A stretch of DNA of 64,000 nucleotides from Rhabdornis inornatus (taxonomy: Eukaryota > Chordata > Aves > Passeriformes > Rhabdornithidae): positions 62,001-126,000 of the forward strand of contig VWZS01007725.1 in the NCBI GenBank assembly GCA_013397075.1, given 5' to 3'. The translations under genes and the position numbers were made by a program. The notes below the pieces were generated by a model that was given only the letters and a program-made list of their open reading frames with translations, searched no databases and had not been told where the DNA came from. Position 1 is the first letter of the stretch, and each line of letters begins with the position of its first letter. Positions 37,027 through 50,000 of the stretch are shown here, piece by piece.

Positions 37027-39178
37027 AGTTCTAAGCAGAAAGGCAGATGTGGGGACTGGACAGCAGAAGGGGTAGAGAAGTGAATGGGGACAACAGAAAA
37101 TCTAGTTCTTGCAGACATGGGTAAAATACATGCAGTGCACTGTAAATTTGACAATTAGTGGAAAATTACAGGAGGATGGAAACTGCTCATGAATTGGAGT
37201 CAGTGCATGTCTCTGGTGAGGGATGGAGGGAGGGAGATCACAAAGGCTGGAAGTGTTGGTTTGCAGGTTTCAGAATAGGACATGTCTTTTCTTTACCAGG
37301 TGAAACTTCCTGAGACAAAACCTTTACATGTTAAACTTACATTTTGATATAGTCTTTTTCACTTAAAATGAAAGAGGGCCTCTTTTCTAGAAAAAAATAG
37401 AAAGGTCAAATAATAACTCAGTTTAAACAAAATTCCTGTCAGGATTGAATGAGTCATTTGTAGTTGTCCCACATTGAATGTTGTTTTGTTTTACTTCCCC
37501 CTAAAGCTGAGATTTGAGGCAAATCATACTCAGTTTATGCATCATACTGTTTTCTTTGGTCCAAATCTTTTGGTTTCCCCTCTTGAAGTTGGTATTCACC
37601 CCACATTGTGTTTGTGCAGCTCTTACAAAGGAGTCAGTTCTCATAAACACCCAGCTTCCAGCAGTGATGATTGTGGAGCTTACTAATACATGGAATGGGT
37701 TTATCTCTTCCTGAGAACACATCTATAACGACCTACCCTTTTCTCTCTCTTCAGGATGCTCGTAGAGCAAATTGTGGATTGGGAAGGCTGGAAAATCGTG
37801 ACCAACCACAGACCTCTCTGAAATAATTGCTGACTCCAAAGGTTTTGTTTGGGGCAGTGGTGAGGGGAGGGAGTAGGTTTGCTCCTGTGCTGCTGGGACA
37901 TGGTATTCCCTGTTGGGTGCAAGCATGGGGCAGCTTTCAAATGGCACAGGCAGCTCTGTTTGAATAAGTGCTCCTTAATTACCCTCCTGATTGATGAGAG
38001 TGACAGCCCTCTGTGCCAGTTCCAGCTGTATGGCTGCAGGTCCCCCATCACCCCTTGGCAGCTGCACTGGGCAGTGGGATGCAGGCTCTGGCATCCCCTT
38101 TTCCCTCCTTCAGGGCACTGCCCCTCTCCAGTGCTCCAGCAGCCCCAGCTGACAGAGCCTGAGTACAGACCTTGCTGTTGGTTAGGTGTGACACTGTACC
38201 TGTGACATGTTTTGGGTTTTGAAATGCATCTGAGACATGCAAGGGAAGGGAGAGGGGCTTTGTTTTGGGTAAACCCTCTTGTAGTGTTTACTGCTGAGGC
38301 ACGGAAAAATACATCCACAACAGCAGTGTTTACTTGGTGTACTGGAAAAATTGCTCTGCCCAGTTGTCCACAGGACCTTGGATCACCTCAGCTACTTGGG
38401 AGGGACAAACCCACATACAGGCAAACCCATTCTTTTACCCTATTCTGAAAGTGATGATGGTTCAGGAGCAAGGCTTTAAATGAATATGTGATGCTGAAAA
38501 GTGGGGTCACAGCAACTGTTTATCAAATGAACTCTGTCTGGCTTCATATTTGTTTAGCATCCGCTTCAGCATCTGCACCACTCCTTTTCTGGAGTTCCCT
38601 TGCTTCAGCTGGAGGGAGTAGCTATGACTGAGGGCATGAATCTCCTCATATTGCCACCAGTTCTCCCTGTGAAGGCATTTTTTCACTGAAAATGAGACAT
38701 GTACATATCAAAAATACTCCTGAACCAAAAAAAGCACCATTGGTGGTTTTGAATGGTGAAAAGTTCAGAAGGTTTCAGTGTTCTTTTTCCCTCATTTCCA
38801 GTTAGAAGTTATAGACTGGAGACTCCCCACAAGCCATTAAAGCTCCTACATTTAGCATCGATTCTTCCAAAATACTGTCTTCCCCAAAGGGTCTGTTCAT
38901 CTTTTGGAAATGCTTCCCTTGGTAGTTTCTCTTGCCTCTCCTGGAAGCTGTTCCTTTATCTAATTGCTCATCAAGAGCAGAGCTTTCCCTGCACCCCATC
39001 TCATCTTGGTTGGTTATGGTTTAAGATTGTCAGGCTTGTGAGTCTGCAGTAACAGTGGATACTTTGGAGATCTGCAGTCAATGGATCCAGATCTTGTGTG
39101 CTTCTCCAAACCCCTGGCCTCCAGACACTCACGAGTTCAGTGTGCTCAGGTATCCTTGACCATCCTTGGGTACCAAAG

Positions 39179-39224
39179 GGCCAAAGATCATGATCTCACC
39201 TGGCCAAAGGTCATGATCTCACCT
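39179..39224. repeat. Tandem duplication, 2 x 23 bp
   Basis: Copies at 39179-39201 and 39202-39224 differ by one base. Copy one contains AGATCATGATCT (39185-39196), a perfect 12-bp palindrome that the single change breaks in copy two. Confidence 0.95.
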
Positions 39225-41569
39225 GGGATCCATGGCAGCCTGCTGATCTCCAGGGCCTGCTGCAGGAGCATGGTGTGAGTTGTGCCAGCCCAGCCTGATG
39301 TGTGCCCTGTGTGCCACCATGTGCCATAGCCAGAGCAGCTCTGCCATATGTTGGTAAAATCGAGGTAAAATTTGGGGGCTGGCTTTGCAAGGATGCTGTA
39401 AACGCAGAGAGGAACAGGGCCTCACCATGGCCATAAAGGTGCTTGATGCACCTCTCCAATAGCACCTGGGTGTATTTAAAGTTAAAGCTGTCAGAGGGCT
39501 CCTGACTCTGTCAAAACACACAGTGAATGAAAGACATTACCCTCTCTCCTCCTGATTCCCAACTTCATCAGAATTAAGGGGATCAGCAGCACTTGTAAAT
39601 GGCAGCACCATGTCACCCCTATACTTGCTGTCCCTGTGTATCCAGGGCAGGTCTGTTCTGTGCAGCACCTGTCCAGCAGCGGGGGCTGCAAGACCCTCCT
39701 AACCCTAATCCCCACTTCAATTGCAGACCAGAATGATGGGGAGAGTTTGTTTAATGAGCATATGCCTCATGTGCTCAGGAGGATGGAGCTGCAATTGCCA
39801 CCAGGTTGTGGATCATTTCCCTACTGTGCCAAAAATTCCAGGCAGCACATGAAGAAAAGATGGATAGGAAGGAGATGATGGAGAGAGTCACCTTGGATGA
39901 GGTGATGTGGCACAGTCAAGTGGCTTTCCTCCAAGGAGACCTGAGATGGTTCTGCTCAAGATGCTCCCATCTACAGAGCTCCTGCTTTTCCTTGTCTTGG
40001 CTTTGATGGTAGAAACTTCATGTACAATTTGCTTTGCAACATGCCAGCCTGGCAACTATAGTGAGAGAAATGGGGAGTGGAGAAGAAATATGTAACTAGG
40101 TCAGTCTGCCTCACATTACAGCTTTATCCTTTACCCAGGGAGGAGTTGTGGTCTTTGCCCGCCCCTTGCTGCTCCCATTCAGTCACTTGATGGGGTTTCC
40201 AGCTACTTTGAGCCTGCAACCTTCAGATCAAGACTTTTCTTTTTTTTTCCCCTTCCTTAACTTGGCTTTCACGTTCGACTTTGCTTCTTTCAACCTGTGT
40301 TCAGAGGCTCACAGTGGAAGAAACCTTTTGCAGTATTTAATTGTAAAAGTTCCTTCCCTATAAAAGTCTTGGCAAACTGGGCTGGCTCAGTGGTTAGTTC
40401 TTTGCTCTCCTCCTTGCAGGGGCAAAGTTCAGTTACTTAGCATCTGGCTGCTTGTTCCTTAATCCAAGAAGGAGTTTTTAATCACAGTAGGACTGGATGG
40501 TTTGGCTTATTCACAGCAGGGCTACAATGCCAATTGCCATTAGGTCTCTTGTTCAAATATGGCCTGGATTGCTAGCAAGGTTTTAACTGTTTTGTGGCCA
40601 GTGATGAGGAGTTGCTGGGTTCAGTCTGTGTGCTGGTGGGTGGATGTGCCTGTTCAGTACACACATCCATGCAAGGAGCACCAGGGCATTTCCCATGGCC
40701 CTTTTTGTACCCCCCACTCTGAGTTTGTGCTATTTGACCAAGGAATGCATTGGGTGGACAAGGTCAAGCCCTTGCAGATGTCCTTGAAGCTGAGGGATGC
40801 AGACAGGCACTGGTGTGTCCTCCCTGTGCATCCAGAGGAAGAAGAGCATCCAGCCTCATTTATCCCTCTGCACATTCCCCCGTGGCCAGATGAGCAGAAC
40901 CCTACTTCAAACCTTTCCATCTCTCTTGTGTAAAGCCCTCTGCAACAGCATTTTGGCTCTGCCCACCGAGGCTACAAACTTCCCCTTCCTTGTGATAATC
41001 CTCATTGATGCCTTCTTGTGTTGTCCTCCTTTTCTTCTGCTTTGTTGGACCAAAGCTGGAAAGACAAAGCAGCTCAGCCAGGCTGCCTTAATTGGCTTCG
41101 GAAACACTGCTGGCTTGGTATCATTAATAATATCACCAGTATGAAAGTAGAGATGGCACATATGGGCTGTTAGTAAGCATGTTAATTATGGAGAGGTGCT
41201 GCATTACTCACTGTGGGCTAGATCCTGCCCTCTGGCAAGTGGCACTGTCATCACTCTGTCCTCCCTGCAAATGGGTGCCGCGGGCAGAGCGCATCCTCCT
41301 GCCGGTCCATATGTGCACCTGTGCCTGTGTGGGGAAGCTTTGTCCTTCCCTGGGACTGGATCTGACAGAAAAAGCCAGAGATACTTTGGGTAGGGCACTG
41401 GAAACCATCAGAAAGAGGAGCTCTGCTTGTCAAATATTAGTGAGCATCTTAGAGGCAAAACTGTTTTTCCCTTGTGCTTAATGATTCTAGTACAACTCAG
41501 ACTCAGACAGTATTTGCAAACCACGGGGAGAAAAAGATTTAAAAACAACAACAGAAGAGCATTAACAGG

Positions 41570-41800
41570 AAATAATCTCATCAGCCCCAACTCTCCAGCA
41601 GTGCTGAAGACAAGAAAATGATGCCTTTTTATTAGCCTTATTGTCTTTAATTAAGACATTCAGCAGAACCCTCTGATAATGGACTGCAAGTGAGGTCGGC
41701 AGCATTTGTAATAACACAATGCAGAGTTCAATTAAGTTGCACTTCTGTAGCTTTTCATCTCCAGTTTAAACAAGCTCATGATATATACAGAATGATTACC
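41570..41800. promoter_or_regulatory. Candidate conserved noncoding element
   Basis: The block has TTTTTATTAGCCTTATTGTC, TTTAATTAAGACATTCAG, CTGATAATGGAC, TTGTAATAACACAATG and TTCAATTAAGTTGCAC. TAATTA cores and a GATA-like word are dense over about 200 bp. No frame or repeat accounts for it. Confidence 0.32.
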
Positions 41801-42514
41801 TTTCTGAGCCAGAGGAAAAGAGGGGGGGCACAGGGGCTTGGGAGACAAATCACTTGTTGCTGTGTAACTGATGTCATAAACCCCCTCATTTCCCCACAGC
41901 ATTTCATGTGTTCAGCCAGCTTGTAGGGCTGGTTGTAATTTGGCTGCTATACTGCAGCCATTAGGTATGGCTTTCTATACCACAGTTTCCTATCACTGTG
42001 GGTAGCCACTGCAGGTTTCCTAAGCCTGAACCTTTAAAAAATGTATTTTGGTGGTTGCAATACCTAAAGAACTCCAAACAAACATAGGGATCAGAGATGG
42101 CAGAAGAAAAGGTCAGAGGTCCAGGTATAACCATTTGAGCTGAAAGACTGTGGATGATTGACAAGCAGTTGATATTTGCTGCTCCTTCTTTTCCCTGCTC
42201 TATTGAATTATTGGTCATAAAACACCCTGCAGTCACACTCTTGCTGTGTCAGAGAGAGAAGCCAAGAAAAGACCCACATGGCTAACACTTAACTTTATCT
42301 TCACCATTAAGTAATGCTAAATTAGAATGAAATCACTCTGGTAATACAGGTGACAGCTATATGGAGACCAAATGAATTCCCTATGATCAGTGTTGTTAAA
42401 GAGGCACATCGGCAGAATTCATGATGATGGGATGCTTACTGTGCATATAACTCATGTGCACACACAGGAAACTCGTGGTAAATCTGGCCAGTGGTTTATG
42501 TCAGGCTTTATATT

Positions 42515-42533
42515 AAAAAAAAAAAAAAAAAAA
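42515..42533. repeat. Poly(A), 19 bases
   Basis: Uninterrupted run of 19 A. No retroposon body is recognised upstream, so it is a simple tract rather than a proven insertion tail. Confidence 0.95.
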
Positions 42534-44929
42534 GTGGCTTTTAAAGCCTCTGCTCAGTTTCTCATGTCTCCAGCCCTAATGTAAATTTGCAATAACTGAA
42601 TTGCACTGCTAACCTGCTATAGTAGGGAGGAAGGGATGTGAAGGAAGGGAAGCAGGGACTTTACCAAGGCTTCTGGAAGAGATTCTGGATGATTCCATCT
42701 CCCATGCTGAGGCTGCCTGGGCTGTGAAGCCTCATGCTGCCACTCAGAGATGGTCCTTCATGGCCTGAGACAGGAGCCATCACCAGTGGGATTGTGCTCC
42801 ACAAATGGCAGTGGCAGCTCACAGCAGCCAACAGCTCCCTGTGTACAGGAAAAGAGCTGAGTCTGACCTGGGATGCTTACATGGGATTGCCATGAAGTTA
42901 ATGTGGGACTGTTTCTGGGACACTTATGGCCGCTATTGATTGCTGTAACCTTATATAAAAGAGAGGATTGAACTGTGCTTGGTGTCCATCACAGCTGTCC
43001 CCACAATCCATGTCACTTGCTGCTTCCATCATGTGAAAAAAAGCAGTTTTTGGATAAGGGTCTGTGCCCACAGAATTTTAGCATGTGGGTTGTCTTTGCC
43101 AGGATGCTGGGGCCAGGTGGCATTAATGGTGGTATTCAGTCTGTATTTATGGCACAAGAAAGTCCCTTCCCTTGTGCTGACTGTTACGATGTGGTACCCC
43201 ATGGTTTGTCACACAAGGACAGCACCCTCTGCGTACAGGCAAAAATTACAGCAAGATATAATTATCTGTGCCTCCTTACATCCTGTTTATACCTGAACAC
43301 AGTTAATTTTTTGTGATTTTTTTGCCATCTCTCACATAGTGCAGCTATGTACTGTTAAACAGCTGTTCAGCTCCACCCTAGAAAAATAGCTTCAATAAAG
43401 TGCATTTCCCATACAGGTCATATATTGGTTAATCCATCCTTTTGGGAGAACTTCCAGACAGGAAATGTGGAGGCAGAGGAAGTTGTCCCAGTAGAACACA
43501 GCACCGGTTAAATTAAATCCAACCCTGGCTCTCACTAACTGCTGTTGTTACTGAAATTAAAAGAGAAAGCAAAAGGACTGAACTGCACTGGGGCTGTGTC
43601 ACTGCCACTGAGTGCTCCATCTCACAGGGTAGGTGCTGGCAGTTTTATCCTGGAGAAGATGAGTCAAGTTTTATATGGTAACAACTTTTGTGATTCAACA
43701 ACTGGTCTTTTTTGTATTCTTTGGTTAAAACAATAGGGCAGTGCCATACCTGAGCTATATTCTAGTCAAGGCATGATAGATGGGTAAAGGGGGACACTAA
43801 TGTGACCAGCCCCCTTCATTCCTTATGTTAAATGAGACAGCCAAAGGGAAAAAGGAAAACACATTGGAGCTATCTAGGAACAGAACTGACCTCTGGTGGA
43901 TTTTAGAGCTCAAGGAGGTACAAAAGGGGCTGCCTCTGTTCGCCCTGGATCAGTTATTTCACCAAACCTGTTTGGGCCCATGGATATGACTTTGTGTGCT
44001 CATGGCAGGAATCACTTCTGTGCCGATCCAGTCTGTTGCATGCTCCACATGGCTTTGCTGTTATTGCACCCTGACTGCTGCTGAGACAATTTCTTGCCTA
44101 TTAAAATGCAGTTAGGGCCTGGGAAGCGATAGTGTAAGAATGGCTTATCAGTGCTCCATAGCTATTTGCTCCAATCATCCGTACCAAAGGCCTGAGAATG
44201 CTCCCACAGAAGCCAATAAGACTTTTACCATTGACTTCAAAGGCAGCAGAGAGCAATTTAGCTGCTGCCACCAGACAAAGCAGGTTAGGCTACAGCTGGT
44301 ACTTCCACAGCTAACTTGGCTCTGAAATCTTGACAATCTAAATGTATTTTTGCTACATGGATGTTTAAAAATAGACAAGACAAAGTAGCGGGGAAAACAG
44401 ATTGCTGGGAATATTCCCTCCCTGGTAGGAGAAATGGACTAGCTGAAGTTAGCAGGGCTTTTCCATCTCCAATGTGTATGAGTCTATGATTTTTGTCAGC
44501 AAACTAAGCACTTCTGAGCCCAAGGCAGCACAGAAAGCCGCTAAAAGCAGTTTAGATGTGCTGGTATCATAATTTCTCAATCCAAGAGTAACTTCTGGTT
44601 TTGCATATATTGTAGGGCTCTGGAAGATTCCCCTGAATCCAGTAAAAAGTAGTGTCCTAAGTGGAGGTGATTCCATGGATGGGAACTGTAAGTCACAATG
44701 ATGTGAAAGTCTTGAAAGGGCTGCTGTCCCTGCTGCCTCATGGGAGCAGGATATTGAGTGCACAGTGTTGGAGAAGATCAAAGAAGCAGCTACAGCTAAT
44801 AAATCACCAATAATGGGTGACTTTGCCTGCCCACATATAAGCAGGCGAACAATGTTAAGTGAATCAATGTCTCAATACTTTAAATTATCCTCAGAACAGT
44901 TACTTTGAAGGCATGAAAGACTAAGGGTG

Positions 44930-44942
44930 TTTTTTTTTTTTT
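44930..44942. repeat. Poly(T), 13 bases
   Basis: Uninterrupted run of 13 T; no retroposon sequence seen next to it. Confidence 0.9.
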
Positions 44943-47000
44943 AATTTTGCCTTGAGCAGCATGGAGAATGTAGATCAGGTCAAATAGCTTCCTACATACA
45001 AGTGGTCATTGTCTGGCAGTTTGTCACCCTCACGGACTTCATCAAAACTTGGTCAGGAGCTCTAGTGTTTGGAAAGGAGAAGCTAAAAGAAACTGAAGAC
45101 TGAAAAAGGAAGCTCAAAAGTCAAACCCCTCAGACTATATATAAAGACAGTTTACTCAGCCTATGTATGTTTTCAGGGTAAAGCAAGAGTGCTGTGCGAA
45201 TGACAGACGGAAGGGATGCATGAGCTGGATAAATACTATTTGCTAGAATTGGAGCCAGTCTGGGTATTCAGGAGAAAGGAGCACAGACCTGGGCAGGGCT
45301 CTGCTCTCTGCACTCTCTCTCCAGTGTGGGATTGCTGAGGCAGGAGAATGCCGTGATTGAAAGCTGGAAGTGCCCCATCATTTCAGCAGGTGATTGCAGA
45401 GCAGCCCCTGCTCAGCCCTTCCACCACAGTCTGGGCTGGGGACTTGCCTTTATGGAAGAAGTGCCAGGGTACCCACCTCAGCTCCTCAAAATGCTCTGCT
45501 GATGCACTGAAGTGGACTCAGCACAACCCTGAGTGTTTCATTAGGCAGGTTTTCCAGCTGGGAGGAGAGGCTCTGATTGCATTGACCTTAATGTGAAATT
45601 AGAGCAGTTTAAGCAGGTAACAGGCAGACAGCTGGGTGCAGCCATGCGATGCAGGCGTTTGTCTCTATTTGCAGACAAGCTGTGTATGTGTTTCCGTTTT
45701 TGCTCAACTTTTGCTGCTGTTTATTTAGTTAATAAGAGATAGCAATCTGCCTCATAGAGCCATGCAAACAGTGGAGCAGAGAGCACCAAAAGAAGGGCTT
45801 TTGTTAAACACTTGCTGGCCTTATGGCACCAGTTGTGTTTCACCTGCCAGGCAAGAGAGCTGGTGGGAGATATTTGCATCTAACAGAGATCTTCCCCTGG
45901 TGGAGCATGTCCTTTCTCCATCAGTCTGGGTACAAGACTGCTGTGTTCCCATCCCTGTGCTGGGCTTAGTCACTAGTGAGAGACTGGGCAGTGTGTCACC
46001 ATCTCTCTGCTTCTCACATCCAACTTCATGTAGCTGTACAGGAGTTGCCAAAATTTTGGGTGGCTGTCCCTCAAGAGGCAGACAGGGGGAAATGACCAGG
46101 CTCTGCTGTCCATGGTAGTGCTTTAGAGAAAGAAAGGAGAAGGAAGGCAGCATGGACAGCTGCTGCAAAAATTCTCCCTCATCCATCTCCAGAAGAGGAC
46201 TAATGTTGCATTTCAGGAAAGTGCTCTGCCACTGTCTTGTCCTCTGTTTCTGCACCCAGCAGTCCTTTCTGAGTTTGTGAGTGTCAGTCTTATGGCCTCC
46301 TGCTTTTGTCCATCAACCTTAAGTGTCCCAGATGCTCCTAAGGACTCAAACACAGCTGATGCTTTCTTGTGTTACCAATCTTGCCCTTTGGTATTGGTGA
46401 GGTTGTTCCCCAGCATCACCAGCTGTCTTGCCAAAGACTGGTGCTGCAGGTTTTCAGTAAACTGAAGATGGACTGAGATGCATGAACTCATTTTAGGGGA
46501 TCATCAGGCAGGCAAAATATTGACTCCTGGTCCTGGGCTTGTACTGCAGGCATATGTGAAAGGACTCTGTGCTTGCTCACTCTGATGTAAACTCTTGTCT
46601 CATCCCCGTGCCTCTGCTGCCCATGTTTCAGTGTGTTCTTTGGATGTCTGAACTGCTGGCCTAGGTCTATGAATTCTAGCACTGTCCCCAGAAACATTCT
46701 TTTTACAGTGCAGGTATTTGCACATCTGCATTTACTTTCCCCATGCCTTCACTGCTCATATCTGGACCATTTCTTCCCCCAGTGCTCTGAGCACTTTCCT
46801 GCAGTGTGAGAGGCTTGAATAGTAAATTAAAGAGCAAAGAGAGGGAATCTGCTTGGGAGCTCTCTAAAATTAACCAGGGAAGGCAGTGGCAATCATTTCA
46901 CAGTGGACCTTGATCCAGAGGCTGCTGGAGGCAGCAAAAGTCTCCCAGAAAGGACTCTCTGTAGTTTTCAGATTGGGTCCCAGTCGTGTAGAGAATGCAT

Positions 47001-47068
47001 TAGGGAGCTCAGCCCCTCATGCTGGGTGGTGTAGGGAGCTCAGCCCCTCGTGCTGGGTGCTGTAGGGA
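47001..47068. repeat. Tandem duplication, 2 x 31 bp plus a 6-base start of a third
   Basis: Copies at 47001-47031 and 47032-47062 differ at two bases. TAGGGA at 47063-47068 repeats the first six bases of the unit. The unit holds AGCCCCTCATGCTGGGTG. Confidence 0.93.
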
Positions 47069-50000
47069 CACAGGACAGGGCAGAATGTGCATACATATAC
47101 ACACATCCCTTCTTGCATGTGTACACATTATATCATATATTATTATATGCTTTTGGATCTTCAGATAACTGTTATGCATTGGCTGGTCCCTTGGAACACA
47201 AATGAACACTTATTACCTACTTTATCCTGTGCTTAGCTGCTAATTAGGAGTTTTTTAGGACATACAATTGGAGGTGTTACCAATTAACTCAATTGTGGAC
47301 CAAGACCAAAGCTGTTATTTGCTTTGTCATAGCTATAGAAAGCCAAATAAACAAATAGTAGTGTCTTTTCCATCTTTCCCCTGCGCTTTAGCACAGCTGT
47401 TCAGCAAAATAATAATAATTTCATTGTCTACTTTCCAAAACTTTATGTTTAAAGCAGATCATAAAAAATCTCCACATGGTTTACTTTGCCTAATGATTAA
47501 AAACTTAGGCTGTAAATCCCAGAAGAAAGAATATATCTTACTTAAAAAAACCCTAAACATACAAAAAAGTCCAACCAAAAGGAAGAAAATGAAGAATGAA
47601 ATATGTTAGAGTTTGTCTGAATGTTGTTTATGATCAGAAGTTCTGAAAGAAGCTGTTGGAGAGAAGTGCTTGGTGTCCAGAGGACTTTAGAGGGGCTTAG
47701 TATTCATTTCACTGTGGCTCTTCTGAAAACTGAGTGTAAAAAAAATCGTAGTTGCAGCGAATTAGCATAAATTTGAAGAACTAATTTTTTTCTATCTTTT
47801 TAACTTCAGAAGTTTCTTTTCCAGTTTCCCAGGAAGCCACCAGCCACGTGATTTGGGATAGCTGGCTTGTGTTGTACCCTCTCCTGGTGGCCAGTTCCAC
47901 TTGGAGATGACCTTGCCCCTCAAAGGCCTCTGTTCCATGGGAGGAGCAAAGGATGGGAAGGACAGCAGCCAACTGATGGGAATGAAGTGGATCAGGAAAA
48001 GCAAAGTGAAGGGTGTGAAATGCCAGACACAAGACTGACTGTGTGACTGTGGATCTGAAGCTGTAAAACTTCACAGGTTTGCCCTCCTTCACCCCCATCC
48101 TTCTCTTTCAAAAGCCTCTTTTCCCTTTACCTTGGTAACATGAACAGGAGTTACAAGGCACCAAATGGAAATAGAAATGCCCGTGGTCCTGGTGTCCCCT
48201 AGCAGGCAGGGGCAAGCTCACAGAAGCAGGTGAGTTCTCAGCCCTCAGCAGTTCCCTTCAAAGGTCACATCTAATTAGGATGATCCTGGATTTTGACATT
48301 ATTGATGTTTTTAGCAAGTTAGTCTCTTCCAAGGCGGCAAAGAAGTCCAGCTGGGAACCCATATGGAGAAAAATATATATATTCCATAAACTTGTTATCC
48401 CTAGAAAACTTCTTGTATGTACAATGTGTGAGCTCACTCTATACACCTACTCTTCTCCACAACCTGATTTTAGACATTGCATGACAGATAGCTGATACCT
48501 GTCAGCATTTTAATATTTCTACTTGGAATCTACTGTAAAGCAGGGGATGCTCTCTTTTAGAGAGGAAAATATTTTCCTGGTCTTCCCACAAGTTTTTGGT
48601 CATCCACAGCAGTCTCAGTAATCACTGATTTCCACATGGCTTTGATAAGTAGAAGATCAAATTCACCCTAATCTGATTATTTTCTGGAAACCACAGTGCA
48701 GGTGCTTGGAGATTATCACCAGTGAGTTCCTTTAACACCCTGGCAGTGGCAATGCTTGGGCATAGTCCAAGATTCAGAGTTGTGTCAGTTTGAGTTCTAA
48801 CTTTAAAACAATTTAATTTAGCACAGCAGATATATGTCCAGTTACTTCAGCACAGATGGTGGGGAATAAGTTATAAAGGTATTGGAATGCTGCCTGAGGT
48901 AGGTACCCATATCCTCAGAAACACAGATTGGGTGAAGCAGGCAGATCTTTTCCTTCTTTCAGTTCCAGTATAAGCAGACTAATGTTGGTCATGGGGGTGC
49001 ATCCTGGCCCCGGGAATGCCTGCTCCTTAGCTGAGGTGAAGCTACAGCTATAGGCACACACACTTTAGCCCACCCAGGGGTGGTAAGTGGACAGGCACTG
49101 ACAGCACTGCCTGAACATGCACCTGCATCTCATCCCACCCTAATGCAGCATGAGCTGATGTGCTCCAGGCTGAGCCTGCCCACACCCGAGGGTGGGTGCC
49201 CCCAGCCCACGAGAGATGCTGCTACGCTGCCAGCTGGGTGCTCTCCTCGACAAAACTGTATCCCCTCACTTCCTACATCCATTCACTTGTCAAGAGCAGG
49301 CTCATTTTAACACTGTAGATTCTAAATTTTCTCTGATGTAATTATTGTTTGACACTGCAGCCTTTCCAAGCACCTTACATAAGGAAAAAGGGAGAATTAA
49401 ATATGAGGAGCCTAAAAATAAAACTATTAAAAGGAGGCAGAAGCTGTTTTGTGAGCAGCAGGAATGATGTGGTGCCTCTGGGAGATGGTACGTGGAGCCA
49501 AAGGAGATGTTCTGCTTTTAGGCAATCCCTTTTATTGTATTTCAGTGAAGTTCTGCACTTTTTCTGAAGTTCTTAGGTGCAGGGCTTTTAGAAATGAGTC
49601 TGTTCTTTCTCTTTGCTCTTGCAAAAGCCACAACTTTCATACCATTTCCCAAGTCAATCTTCTTGAACAGACTGCAGCCAAAATTTCCCTTCCCTAATTA
49701 ACCTGGAATGGTTTTTGAAGAAGTTTTAGCCTCAGAGAACATCAAATTTAGCTCTTAGCCTGGAGCCAAGCTCTGGGCTAAAGAACACATGTCATTTTAG
49801 GAATTCATGCAGATGCACCTTGACATCTGGGATGTGATCTGTCACCTGCACACTTCCCTGCTGAGCTAACAAGTATGAGTGGGCACTGCTGATGCTGCAG
49901 GTGGAGTGAAAAACGTTTTTCTCATTCATTTCAGCACTTTTGTCCAAGGTATGTAAATAATTGCAGAAGACATTTTTGACGAATGTGAACCTCTTCTACT

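Larger units (their letters stand above)
36966..41569. other. Noncoding sequence
   Basis: Contains the (TG)7 tract, the 2 x 23-bp duplication and an acceptor-like site at 37753-37754. A minus-strand frame of 205 codons (37701-38318) overlaps others in both strands and has no domain. No repeat family recognised. Confidence 0.5.
41801..47000. other. Noncoding sequence
   Basis: Contains the 19-base poly(A) and the 13-base poly(T). Several AT-rich patches (for example 42300-42400, 43300-43420) may be small elements but carry no strong landmark. Frames of up to 144 codons have no domain. Confidence 0.5.

Noticed and set aside
37701..38318. 205-codon minus-strand frame
   Set aside because: Overlaps open frames on both strands and has no recognisable motif; scarcity of stops fits local composition.
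40375..40440. tRNA-like phrase GGCTCAGTGGTTAG
   Set aside because: Resembles an A box, but no B box follows at the right distance and no cloverleaf forms.
42515..42533. Poly(A) as the tail of a processed pseudogene
   Set aside because: Upstream sequence resembles no known gene, and no target-site duplication was found.
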